Shown: piece by piece, positions 1 to 8,300 of the stretch | How positions within the stretch are numbered: the first letter of the stretch is position 1 | How the letters are laid out: every line of letters begins with the position of its first letter | Notes under the pieces: model-generated | The model's input: only the letters and a program-made list of their open reading frames with translations | What the model was told of the DNA's origin: nothing | The model's database searches: none | Source of the DNA: SIG636 sp045604285 | GTDB taxonomy: Bacteria; Bacillota; Clostridia; Oscillospirales; CAG-382 | Assembly: GCA_045604285.1 (NCBI GenBank) | Contig: JAZUNS010000106.1 | Location: forward strand, 1-15,857 | Length of the DNA: 15,857 nt | Direction: 5' to 3' | Translations under genes and position numbers: made by a program

Positions 1-2
1 TT

Positions 3-227
3 GCTAGTTACACAATAATTGTTAAAAATGAAAAAGCAAAAATGGGAAGCGGTATAGTTCGTGGCGCCGTTGGTGGTGCATTGTTTGTAGTAGCGGGAGC
101 AGTTGCAGGTGCAGCTTCTGCCCAAAAAAAGAGTAAATATATGATAGAAATTGAATTTAATGATGGCAAACAGTCTATCATTGAAATAGACGCAAACACC
201 TTTAAATATTTTATTGGAGCAATGTAA
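3..227 (+). CDS. Partial CDS: C-terminal end of a small glycine-zipper-like membrane protein
   Basis: The frame is open to the left edge, so this is the 3' end of a gene beginning outside the window. An internal ATG at 42 has no Shine-Dalgarno sequence and is probably not the start. The visible 74 residues hold a small-residue hydrophobic stretch rich in Gly/Ala (GAVGGALFVVAGAVAGAASA), the pattern of a glycine-zipper or tightly packed membrane helix. A charged linker (QKKSK) and a beta-hairpin-like tail (IEIEFNDGKQ, then IIEID) follow, ending at TAA 225-227. I do not recognise the family. The tail resembles the cytosolic segment of the membrane protein at 1425-1934 (Y.IEI..DG). The gene converges on the AbrB-like gene at 248-430 with 20 bases between stops; a palindrome lies there. 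Confidence 0.65.
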   Translation, partial: ASYTIIVKNEKAKMGSGIVRGAVGGALFVVAGAVAGAASAQKKSKYMIEIEFNDGKQSIIEIDANTFKYFIGAM

Positions 228-232
228 CCAAC

Positions 233-260
233 AACAGCGGAGTGGTTTCACTCCGCTGTT
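233..260. terminator. Palindrome 1, likely terminator between convergent genes
   Basis: The arm AACAGCGGAGTG (233-244) pairs perfectly with CACTCCGCTGTT (249-260) around a four-base loop, a 12-bp GC-rich stem. On the plus strand it is followed by TCTTT, a short U-rich tail suited to ending the left-edge gene. Read on the minus strand it includes the last codons and the TGA stop of the AbrB-like gene. It is one of three related palindromes in the first 2.3 kb. Confidence 0.7.
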
Positions 261-430
261 TCTTTATGCCGCTCTACAAAACTATGTACTGCAATCGCAA
301 ATTTTTCTTCAAGTGTCAATGAGTTATCCAGCGAGTCGCCCTCTCTTATCCTCATTGTGCGGCGTATCTCCTTGGGGATAACCACACGCCCAAGGTCATC
401 TATACGGCGTACAATACCTGTTGCTCTCAT
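248..430 (-). CDS. Short AbrB/SpoVT-like protein with truncated or replaced C-terminal half
   Basis: This is a 60-residue protein. Residues 1-35 match the start of the SpoVT/AbrB swapped-hairpin DNA-binding domain almost canonically (TGIVRRIDDLGRVVIPKEIR, then RRTMRIREGDSLD). In normal members GDSLE leads into the strands that complete the fold (about EIYVD..G.I.LKKY). Here the sequence switches to a helical-looking tail (LEEKFAIAVHSFVERHKETAE) and stops. It may be an internal-deletion remnant, a non-DNA-binding partner that mixes with full-length AbrB/SpoVT subunits, or a divergent compact regulator. A good ribosome site (AAGGTGAT, 8-base spacing) suggests it is still translated. The last codons ACA GCG GAG TGA lie inside palindrome 1. 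Confidence is high for family, low for function. Confidence 0.75.
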   Translation of the reverse strand: MRATGIVRRIDDLGRVVIPKEIRRTMRIREGDSLDNSLTLEEKFAIAVHSFVERHKETAE

Positions 431-501
431 ATATCTTAATCACCTTGTTTTTACAGTTTGGTGTTATTATTTGTAAAAACGGGGAGAATTTATACGAGGG
501 A

Positions 502-530
502 TTTACTTTTGAAATAAAATGTGGTATAAA
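502..530 (+). promoter_or_regulatory. Candidate sigma-A promoter for the PHP gene
   Basis: A -35-like TTTACT (502-507) is separated by 17 bases from TATAAA (525-530), which carries a TGn extension (TGG, 522-524). The expected start is about 537, very close to the Shine-Dalgarno AAGGCGGTGA (537-546), so the leader would be short. Confidence 0.5.
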
Positions 531-553
531 GAAGAAAAGGCGGTGATTTAAAT

Positions 554-1393
554 ATGAAAACTTGTGATTTACATACTCATTCAATTTATTCTGACGGAAC
601 ATATACGCCAAAAGAAATTATAGATTCAGCAGTTAATATCGGTTTATCAGCCGTTGCATTGTGTGACCATAATACAGTGGATGGATTACACGATTTTTTA
701 TCGGCTGCCAATAATAAAAACATTCAAGCGATTGCAGGTGCAGAGTTTTCGGTTGACTACAACGGAACAGAACTGCATCTGTTGGGTCTTTATATTCCCG
801 AAAATAATTTTGATAAAGTTACTGATTTAATGAATGATGTAAACAGAAGAAAGATGCAGAGTAACTTAGATTTAATAGAATCTTTAAATCGAGTGGGGTA
901 TAAAATAGACTATGATACTATAAAAAATTCTACGCCAAACGGAAAGTTTAACCGTGCACATATAGCCGCCGAGTTAACAAAAAAAGGGTATACCAATTCG
1001 ATAAAAGAAGCGTTTGACACGCTATTATCGCCTTCCTCAGGCCATTACAAAGAACCCAAAAGATTGCGTTTCTTTGAAATGATTGATTTCATAAAATCAA
1101 TTGATGCCGTACCGGTTTTAGCACATCCTTTTTTGAACTTAACAAAATCCGAGCTGAAAAATCTTTTGCCACCGGCAAAAAAACAAGGATTAGTTGGAAT
1201 GGAGTGTTATTATTCGCTCTATAGCACAACGACAACCAAAGAAGCTGTTGAATTGGCTGAAGAATTTGAACTAAAATGTAGCGGCGGAAGTGATTTCCAC
1301 GGAGACAACAAACCGGATATAAAACTCGGTATCGGCAAAGGCAATTTAAAAACACCTTATGATTGGGCAATTGCACTAAAAACAGCGGAGTGA
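554..1393 (+). CDS. PHP-domain metal-dependent phosphoesterase (YciV/RNase AM-like)
   Basis: This is a 279-residue polymerase-and-histidinol-phosphatase (PHP) protein. The metal-site motifs appear in order: DLHTHSIYSDG (H7, H9, D14), CDHN (D38, H39), GAEF (E64), H75 in ELHLLG, RAH (H136), AHP (H191) and GGSDFHG (D247, H249). The layout and length match the family of 3',5'-nucleotide bisphosphatase / 5'-3' RNA exonuclease enzymes (YciV/TrpH, RNase AM), which hydrolyse 3'-phosphoadenosine-5'-phosphate-like substrates or trim RNA 5' ends. The exact substrate here is inferred. It is a single-gene unit: own promoter (502-530), Shine-Dalgarno AAGGCGGTGA seven bases before ATG, and a convergent neighbour 31 bases away. 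The final codons ACA GCG GAG TGA lie in palindrome 2, giving the same TAE ending as the AbrB-like protein. Confidence 0.92.
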   Translation: MKTCDLHTHSIYSDGTYTPKEIIDSAVNIGLSAVALCDHNTVDGLHDFLSAANNKNIQAIAGAEFSVDYNGTELHLLGLYIPENNFDKVTDLMNDVNRRKMQSNLDLIESLNRVGYKIDYDTIKNSTPNGKFNRAHIAAELTKKGYTNSIKEAFDTLLSPSSGHYKEPKRLRFFEMIDFIKSIDAVPVLAHPFLNLTKSELKNLLPPAKKQGLVGMECYYSLYSTTTTKEAVELAEEFELKCSGGSDFHGDNKPDIKLGIGKGNLKTPYDWAIALKTAE

Positions 1394-1406
1394 GTTCACT
1401 CCGCTG
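1383..1406. terminator. Palindrome 2, terminator between convergent PHP and membrane-protein genes
   Basis: CAGCGGAGTGA (1383-1393) pairs with TCACTCCGCTG (1396-1406), an 11-bp perfect stem. On the minus strand it is followed by TTTTT, a classic intrinsic terminator for the gene at 1425-1934. On the plus strand the U-tract is missing (GAAAATG follows), so ending of PHP transcription may depend on the hairpin alone. The PHP stop codon TGA (1391-1393) is the inner end of the left arm. Confidence 0.7.
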
Positions 1407-1424
1407 AAAATGTATTACTATGGA

Positions 1425-1934
1425 TTACAGCACGGACATCAAAACGAAGCCTAATACAAAAACGCCTGCACCTATAGCTGTAGGCAACCAAATGCCCTGT
1501 TTAAATTGGGGGGTCCAATTCAGCTTTTTGCAATTGCCGTTAAACTTAATGCAATAAGCAATATATCTGATGGGAGTGAGGACCACTCCGACAAATATGG
1601 TTAAGAAAAGCTGAACAACCATCAGACCCAATTTACCGCCTAAATCAGCATCGTAGGTCTTTCTGCCATCGCTATGGGTAATTTCAATTTGATAGTCATA
1701 ATTAAATATGTTCTTAAAGCCATAACGTTTTACAGCCCATACGGAAGGAACGGAAATAACCAGGGCGCCTACTATCGCAAGCAACGGGGTGATTTTCAAA
1801 CCGACGGTAATAAGGAGCCAACCGATGCAACAGAAAATAACGATTTTCCAAATTTCCTTAAGCCCACGGCTCATTTTATCAAGTGCTTCGTTTTCTACAG
1901 CATTCAATTCTTGGTTCGGATTTTGTTCGTTCAT
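1425..1934 (-). CDS. Small polytopic membrane protein of unknown function
   Basis: This is a 169-residue protein, not assigned to a family. It has an acidic soluble N-terminus (about residues 1-27). Hydrophobic helices follow near 28-46, 48-68, 101-128 and 150-169. Between helices two and three is a polar stretch containing YQIEITHSDGRKTYDADLGG, beta-hairpin-like. The ATG at 1934 is preferred because GAAAGGAAG lies eight bases upstream. An in-frame ATG 20 codons further out (1994) lies in the -10 box, so it cannot be used from the promoter at 1993-2021. The gene diverges from the ribbon-helix-helix gene at 2069, whose product could plausibly control it. Transcription ends at palindrome 2 with a U5 tail. 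Confidence 0.75.
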   Translation of the reverse strand: MNEQNPNQELNAVENEALDKMSRGLKEIWKIVIFCCIGWLLITVGLKITPLLAIVGALVISVPSVWAVKRYGFKNIFNYDYQIEITHSDGRKTYDADLGGKLGLMVVQLFLTIFVGVVLTPIRYIAYCIKFNGNCKKLNWTPQFKQGIWLPTAIGAGVFVLGFVLMSVL

Positions 1935-1992
1935 AATTAATCTTCCTTTCTTTTTTGTTTGTATTACCGTTGTAATACTTTTTGTATATCTC

Positions 1993-2021
1993 ATTGTACT
2001 ATACTATTTAATATTTGTCAA
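1993..2021 (-). promoter_or_regulatory. Consensus sigma-A promoter for the small membrane protein
   Basis: Read on the minus strand, TTGACA (2021-2016) and TACAAT (1998-1993) are separated by exactly 17 bases. This gives a start near 1986 and a leader of about 50 bases containing the Shine-Dalgarno site. Confidence 0.75.
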
Positions 2022-2024
2022 CAT

Positions 2025-2038
2025 TATAATAGTATTAT
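2025..2038 (+). promoter_or_regulatory. -10 box and inverted repeat upstream of the RHH gene (possible operator)
   Basis: A perfect TATAAT (2025-2030) could serve the plus-strand gene at 2069 with a leader of about 30 bases; no good -35 is seen at 17 bases. It overlaps a 13-base palindrome ATAATA-G-TATTAT (2026-2038) that lies a few bases upstream of the divergent -35 box. Ribbon-helix-helix proteins commonly bind short palindromes in their own promoters, so this is the natural operator candidate. In AT-rich DNA such a palindrome can also arise by chance. Confidence 0.4.
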
Positions 2039-2068
2039 ATCATGAAATACTTTTAAGAGGTGTGTGCA

Positions 2069-2254
2069 ATGAACAAGGAAACGCTTAGAATTAAGAAGCG
2101 TGGAGAAGATGGTAGTAAAATCATTTCGGTACGAATAAAAGAAGACATTTTATGTGAATTAGATAGAATATCCAGCGAAAGCAATTATTCAAGAAACGAA
2201 TTAATTAATATTATTTTAAAATACGGAATAGAAAATCTGGAAATAATACAATAA
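2069..2254 (+). CDS. Ribbon-helix-helix (CopG/Arc-like) small DNA-binding protein
   Basis: This is a 61-residue protein. A charged N-terminus (residues 1-17, Lys/Arg/Glu rich) is followed by a ribbon-like strand IISVRI (18-23). Helix A is about 24-38 (KEDILCELDRISSES), then a turn NYSRNE and helix B about 42-59 (NELINIILKYGIENLEI). This matches the CopG/MetJ/Arc ribbon-helix-helix fold, whose dimers insert the paired strands into the DNA major groove. The start is the ATG at 2069, with AGAGGTG just upstream; an in-frame GTG at 2060 overlaps that site and is unlikely. No toxin or replication gene is adjacent, so an antitoxin or plasmid copy-control role is not supported. Autoregulation and control of the divergent membrane-protein gene is the simplest reading. 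Confidence 0.8.
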   Translation: MNKETLRIKKRGEDGSKIISVRIKEDILCELDRISSESNYSRNELINIILKYGIENLEIIQ

Positions 2255-2279
2255 AAGCGAGGTGAACTTCACCTCGCTT
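2255..2279. terminator. Palindrome 3, just after the RHH stop codon
   Basis: AAGCGAGGTGAA (2255-2266) pairs with TTCACCTCGCTT (2268-2279) across one central base, so the real hairpin loop is probably a few bases wider. It begins immediately after TAA 2252-2254. Compared with palindromes 1 and 2 the stem reads GCGAGGTGA instead of GCGGAGTGA, with both changes matched on the opposite arm. Confidence 0.6.
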
Positions 2280-2301
2280 CAATCTGTTGACAGACTGAAG
2301 C

Positions 2302-2339
2302 AAAAATTTCCTCCCGTTGCGTAACGGGAGAAAATTTTT
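2302..2339. terminator. Bidirectional intrinsic terminator between RHH and giant-protein genes
   Basis: The core CTCCCGTT (2311-2318) pairs with AACGGGAG (2323-2330) around GCGT. Beyond one C-A mismatch the A/T flanks AAAAATTT and AAATTTTT extend the pairing to 2302-2339. The plus strand ends in TTTTTT (2335-2340) and the minus strand in TTTTT, so both convergent transcripts meet a hairpin with a U-run. This is the clearest terminator in the window. Confidence 0.85.
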
Positions 2340-2352
2340 TGCCGTTTTTTAG

Positions 2353-2381
2353 GGCAGGCAAAGAACTATCTTGCCTTTGCC
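2353..2381 (-). other. Bulged stem-loop just after the giant-gene stop
   Basis: GGCA plus GGCAA (2353-2361) can pair with TTGCC (2371-2375) and TGCC (2378-2381) with a two-base bulge and a nine-base loop. It lies between the stop codon (2394-2396) and the strong terminator at 2302-2339. There is no U-run next to it, so it is not convincing as a terminator alone; it could protect the mRNA 3' end. Confidence 0.3.
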
Positions 2382-2393
2382 GCATCAAAAGCG

Positions 2394-5300
2394 TTACGTA
2401 TTTGACTTAGCCCTTTTGCGCTTGGAGCTTAGCGCAACCGCCGCACCGCTGCCGCCCAACAGCAGGGCGAACCATACAGCCGTTTTTTCGCTATCGCCCG
2501 TGTTTGGGGTATCGCTGTCGGAAGACTTATTGATAGCATCAAGCACAGCGTTAATGCGCTTAATATTGCTTTCTATAGTCTTCTTTTCTTCTGCGGTATA
2601 ATTGCCGCCGTAGGTTTCAAGCGCTTTTTCCAGGTCGGCTTTTGCCTTTTCCAGGTCTGCCTTATGCTTGGGTGCAGCGTTATCGACGGTAATATCCTTT
2701 ACCTTATTTATGCTTTCGGTTTGGATAGCCGCTGCCGCCTTGCGGATAGTGTCAAGCAAAGACTTTGCTTTTGCCTCAGCATCGTTAAGAAGCTGCTTTT
2801 CTTCAGCGGATAACTCATCGGAGGTAAGCAAGTCATCAATATCGTCAACAAGCTTTTCCACTTGGGCTTTATCGTCAGAGGTAACGGTTTTGTTATCGTA
2901 TCCGTTAACTGCCGCCACAACTTCGGCAACCGAAGCGTTAACGGCGTTGCCGTTTACGCTGTTATTTACAAGAGCAGGCATAAACGATTGAATGCTTTGA
3001 TCGTATTCGTCGCCCAAAGACACGGTCAAATACGCTGTTTTTTCTGCGTTCATCAGGGTGTCTTTCAAAAGATACGTAACCGTAGTCTCGCCGCCGGGGA
3101 TAACCTTCTCATCGGAAGCAAAGGTGTATTCTTTCCCTTCGGTATCGCTGCCGTAGACGGTATTTAGGAAGTTGATTACGGGGGTGCCGCAAGCGTTACC
3201 TATGTTTTTAACCGTAGTAGCGGTTAGGCAGTTGGTGCTGTTGAAGGATGCAGTCATAGCAGGAACGTCCACAGGGACGAAGTGCGCCCCGTATTTAACC
3301 TCTACGAAGGTGCTTTGGGGAGCGTTGCCGTTGCTGCAATCCACCTTTATCTCCAGCTTGGTGGTTTTATTAAAGCTTTCGGGCACGGCTACTGTCAGCG
3401 CAAGGGTTTCGGAGCAGCCGGGAAGCAGCTTATCCAACGCAGCCGCAGCACCGCTGCCGATATTGGAAGCGCTTACGGCAACGTTGGTGGCGGTTTCTAT
3501 GCCCTTATTGGCAACCGTTACGTAAACCGTCATATCGCTGCCGACAGAGGGATAAGCAGGTGCGCTTACGTCAACTATCTCAAGCAGGGGGACGTTTTCG
3601 CTGTTAACAACCATAACGTCTGCTGCCGTTGCCGTAGAGCGCATATCGCTGTTAAGCTTGGTGAACGCCAGCAGGAATTTGTCGCTGTTGCCGCTTTCCA
3701 TGCAAAGGCTGTCCAAAGCGTTAAGCAGGCTGTTTTCGTCAGTTAACGCAACGGGGTTGCCGTAGGAAACGAGCTGATAAATATGCTCGTTAGCTTCGGG
3801 TATATCGCCGTTTGCGTTGCCGTTCTGCCTTATTGCGTCTGCATTGGAAACGGTATGAAGAAGAACGCCGTAAATTTCGTCGTTGGGAATAAGCTTTTCA
3901 GAATCGGGCTCTTCTGCAATCCAGGACAAAAGCACGTTGCCGTCATCTGCCATAGAAGCAGAAAATACGGTACCTGCGTGGATCGTATCGGAGGATGCGA
4001 TATCGTTGGCGTAATATCCGTTGGTCGGTCTGTTGACCGTAACGGTGCCGTCTTCGTTTAGCACTACGTATGCATCTGCCTGAACGGCGGCATGGTCGGT
4101 ATACGTGGCAACAAAATCGGTGATATAAACCACTTTGCCATTTTGATTCCAGAACAAATGCAAATATTTATCGTTGCTTACTACCTGCGGATTTTGTGCG
4201 CAGTAAAAAGCGTCTGTAATATCGATCAATGCCGTGGGGGTGGGCTTGCCCGTTTCTGCATCAAAATTATAGGTGCGCAGGTAGAGCTGGCGGTCCTCTA
4301 TGCTGGAGGTCCAGCTATCATCGTTTGAGTTGTATATTGCCAGCTTACCGTCACGGTCTAAAACCAGAATTTCGCCCATAACTCCATTGTGGACGAAGGG
4401 CTCAACCTCGGTAATTCTATATTGCTGACCTTCTTCGCCCATAGCACGAACGGGAGTGGAAACACATTGGTGGGGAGAGTTTACGTCGATACAAGCCATG
4501 GCAATGGTGCGTTCCAGAGAAACAAGCTCCATCAAGGTCATGTCATCGTCTTGGGGAACTGCGTTGCGCTGATAGTAAACGTAAACCTTATCACCGTTTT
4601 GCACGGCGTCTAAGGCTCCGCACGCAACGGTGGAATTGCTTGCGATAAGGAAGGGGGCGCTGATAGCGCTGCCGTCGGATTTATCCAAGAATACGCCCTT
4701 TAGGTTCATTGCAGCCATAAGCTTGCCGACCTGAGAAGCCGTAAGGTTTTCAACGTCCAAATTCATTTCAGATATTAGTTTATCCAAATCAGCCTCCGAC
4801 CAGGTTACAAGGAAGCGGTCGTCAAGCTCGAATATATTAATATCGTACTGAAGTGACGATGCAGCGTTGTCGGTCTGATCGTCTATATACTGAACGTCGC
4901 CCCAAGTGTTCCCGCCGTCTTGGCTGATGGCGTAGGCAACGCTTAAGTAGTTCATCGTGTTCTGCTTACGGGTATCTTGAAGAATAAACGCCGCAATATT
5001 GCCGTTTTCCAGCTTTACAAGCTGAACCTGAGTGTTTTTAAAGGCGTTGGAGGATACCGTTTCGGCTTGTGCCGACCCACGTAGGAGGGTGCTTAAGCGT
5101 GCGGCGGGGGAAAACGTGATGTTGTTAAACAGCTCGTTTATATCCGGCAGCTCGGCTTCGCTTACAGCCGAGGATTTCAGAGAAGCACTTGATACGTTCT
5201 GAGGCGAAATTGCCTTAAGGTCTTCAACAAGCTTTTCGTTGCCCAAATAGACGCTATCCTGGGCAATCGTTGCCTTCCCCGTGAAAACGACCAGGTCTGC

Positions 5301-8300
5301 GCCTACGTTAACGTCAAAGCCAAGGTTTACCGCCCCATCCCATTCGGGGTGAGCCTGAACGATAAAGGGCGCGGAAACGTTAAGCTCTGCAAACAAGCTT
5401 AAGAAAGAGTTATAGCCTGCGCCGCCTTTTATACCGAATTTAAATATGGGAGCGGCAAAAAACATTTGGTCTTCGGTTTTAGATTCTGCGGTATCGTCGC
5501 CTATAGCCAAATCTGCAAACAATTCTATAAGCTCGTCCATATTGCTGACCGCACCGGGCTCGATAGCCAGCGCCCACGCCATATATGCCTCCAGCGAGAA
5601 GGACAAAGCCACGTACATAGGCGCACCGTAAACGTTAAACGGGATGGTTCTGTAATAAAAGGTGTCGATACCCAAAGCCATCTCGTAAGCTGTGATGAAC
5701 CCGGGGCCGCCGCTTCCATCGGGAGATACCACCAGCTTAAACATAAATACGGGTGCAAAGGTTATGGGAGAGGGGGCTTGATTTTTGTTATCCGTTGCAT
5801 TAACCTTGGCATCGGAAGAACCTGCAGGCTTGGTGTTTTCTGCCGTATTCATAACGGAATCGTAGGTTTTTTTGGCAGCATCAAACTTAGTGTCTATGTT
5901 GCCCGTGCCGTATATGGTAGTAAAGCTGTGACCACATACAAGAATAACGTCGCCCGTGTTGGGGTCGGTACGCTGAACGAAGAAGCCGCCCGTTAAGCTG
6001 GACAGGCTTATATCCAAAGTACCCACCAAGGGGATACCAAGCTTTTCCAAGTCGATACTCGGGGCGTTTTGCAAGCCGGGGGTGGAAGGAACATCGTAAT
6101 GAACGGGTATGCTTGTGTCCTCGATAGGAGAAATAAACGCATAACCGCCGTTGACTTTTCCGCTGTTTGCCGTTGCAATGCTCGATTGTATTTTACCGTC
6201 GGGGCCTTCCGTATAAACGGTTCGGTCACTTATAACGGAGATATATAAATTGGTGTTGCCCGTTAAAGTAGAGGCGGGAACCGTTACCGACCAATACGTA
6301 TAGTTGCCGTCGGCCTTTTCATAATCGTCATACGCCTCCAAACGTGACTTTTCCACGGTACCGTAGGTTCCGTCGCTTTTAAGGAGCGGATTGGACATAA
6401 AGTGGAAGTAAACCTTCTTGATCGTCACGCTGTCTGCAGGCGCATAAACCCTTACGGCAACGGTAACGTTGGCTTTATCCCTAAGTTGTATCATATTGGA
6501 TGCACTTGAGGTGCCGTCCAGGGTAACCGAAACGGAGTCCGGAAATGCCACGCCGGTAGAAAACTGCGGCACGGTTACGTTACATACGCCGCTTTCGTCA
6601 AAAACAAAGTTGGCGTATCCGATAGCGCCGTCGTAAGAAACCATCATAGAATAGGTCTTACCCGGAACGCCTTTAAAGTCTTTTATGCAAAATTCGCCGT
6701 TGGCGTCGGTAACCACTTTATGGGTAACGTCGCTTGTAATAAAGAATTGGGTGAAGGCCATTCTTAGCATGGAAGCGTATTTTGTACGCAGGTCCACGTC
6801 AGCTACGGAAAGCACGCCTTTAAGGTCTACGGTAACAGCACTGTCCTCACTTACAAATTCAAGCACGATGGTATTGTGGTTGGCGTTGCCGTCAAGCTTA
6901 TAATAGAAGGTGTTTCCGTAAAATTCACGGCCTGCCGACATCCATTTTGCTATATATCCATTTTTAGGTGCAGCCATCAACGGATAATACTCGTCCTTGA
7001 CGTAGCTGTCACCGTTGAGGACAACGCCCTCGGCAAAGTTCAATGAACCGTATTCAGACTGATTTTCGCCCAGCTTTACCAACAACTGATCTGCGCCGCT
7101 GACATACACGCCCTCAAAGGTGTATTTGCTGAATTCGGCTTCCAGCTTGATGCGAACCTTACCGTCAGAGTCTGCGTCCATAGTACCGCTTTTGGTAACG
7201 CCGCTTAGATCGCTTTGTGCGGTATACCATACGCCGGACAGCTTAGCGTTGCCAACTCCGTCATCACTGAATATGGCGGTGTCTCCGCGATAGAGGGTAT
7301 CTTTTTGCAGCTTTAGCGTGCCGCCTACGGAATTTTCGATACTGTAGCTGACGGGTATTTTTTCATAAACCGGAATAACGGTAAATACGTGGCGTTCTAC
7401 GCCGTTAACCATGCCTAACCAGCAATAGGTGCTTTCATATTTCTTAAGAAAATCTTTGGTAAAAAGAAAGCTTGCCGCACTTTGGGTACCGCCGTTAACG
7501 CCGTGGGAATTGCCCGTGCTAAGGCTTATGACCTCTGAGGTTGCCATTGTTTTTACGTTGTAAAGCTTAAATCCGGTAAGCACTGCGGGATACGTTTCAT
7601 AGCTGTATACAAGGTTAACTCTACTGTCATCAGTATTGCCCATGGTAACGTTGATCATAGAATCGTTGCCGTCTATAGTGGGCAGCACGCCTACGATGCT
7701 CGTTGACCCTTCGTAATACAACGGGGTTGCCGAGCTGTTATCAATTTGGAAACAATACTCGCGCTTGGTCATCTTTATGCCGTTGGGTATATAAGCGCTA
7801 CATCCTCTGACGAAGGTGGCGTAATCATAGTTTTCAAACTCAAAGTTGTAAGAGCTTTGACAGTTGTTAGGTATATAAAGGGTAAAATCGTAAATTCCGT
7901 CGTCTTCAATTCTTTTGGTTTGAGATATACCGGTGCCATATACCGAAAAGGTGAAATCCGCACCTTGATTTACGCCGTCGGCTTTAGCCGTCGTCGAAAC
8001 CGATTCGATCCCCGTCATGTCATAGCTTGACCTGGTCCTTACACGAATGCCGCTGCTTCTAAGCCCGCTGCCCGTGCCGGAGGTATCAAGGTCTATAATA
8101 TAGTTTGCACCCGAGGAGTGCTGAGTGTAGGAGCCAAGACCCCACTGGCTTACGTTTTCATACAAGGATCTCCAGCCTTCGCCACCCATTGCCACTATTT
8201 CATCAACGTTTTCGTAGCTGCCGGCGCTTTTTGCCCATTCGGGCATCCAGCTTCCGTCCATAGCTTTAACCATAAAGGGCAAGGAATGATAAAAATCAGG

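Noticed and set aside
1935..1994. Extended N-terminus (20 more codons) of the small membrane protein
   Set aside because: The upstream ATG lies inside the predicted -10 box and has no ribosome site, while the ATG at 1934 has GAAAGGAAG at good spacing.
2060..2068. GTG start three codons upstream for the ribbon-helix-helix gene
   Set aside because: That GTG is part of the Shine-Dalgarno AGAGGTG serving the ATG at 2069.
2060..2254. RHH protein as the antitoxin of a toxin-antitoxin pair
   Set aside because: No toxin-sized gene follows: the RHH gene is directly followed by palindrome 3 and a strong terminator. The divergent neighbour is a four-helix membrane protein, not a known toxin family.
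233..2279. The three palindromes as ends of an insertion element or as a CRISPR-like array
   Set aside because: There is no transposase, no target-site duplication and no regular spacing, and each lies at a gene end. They behave as terminator-type hairpins.
5466..5996. 176-codon plus-strand frame inside the giant gene, plus similar ones at 8766-9299 and 3282-3746
   Set aside because: They are antisense to a continuous 2305-codon gene with signal peptide and anchor. Their translations show no domain and no ribosome sites.
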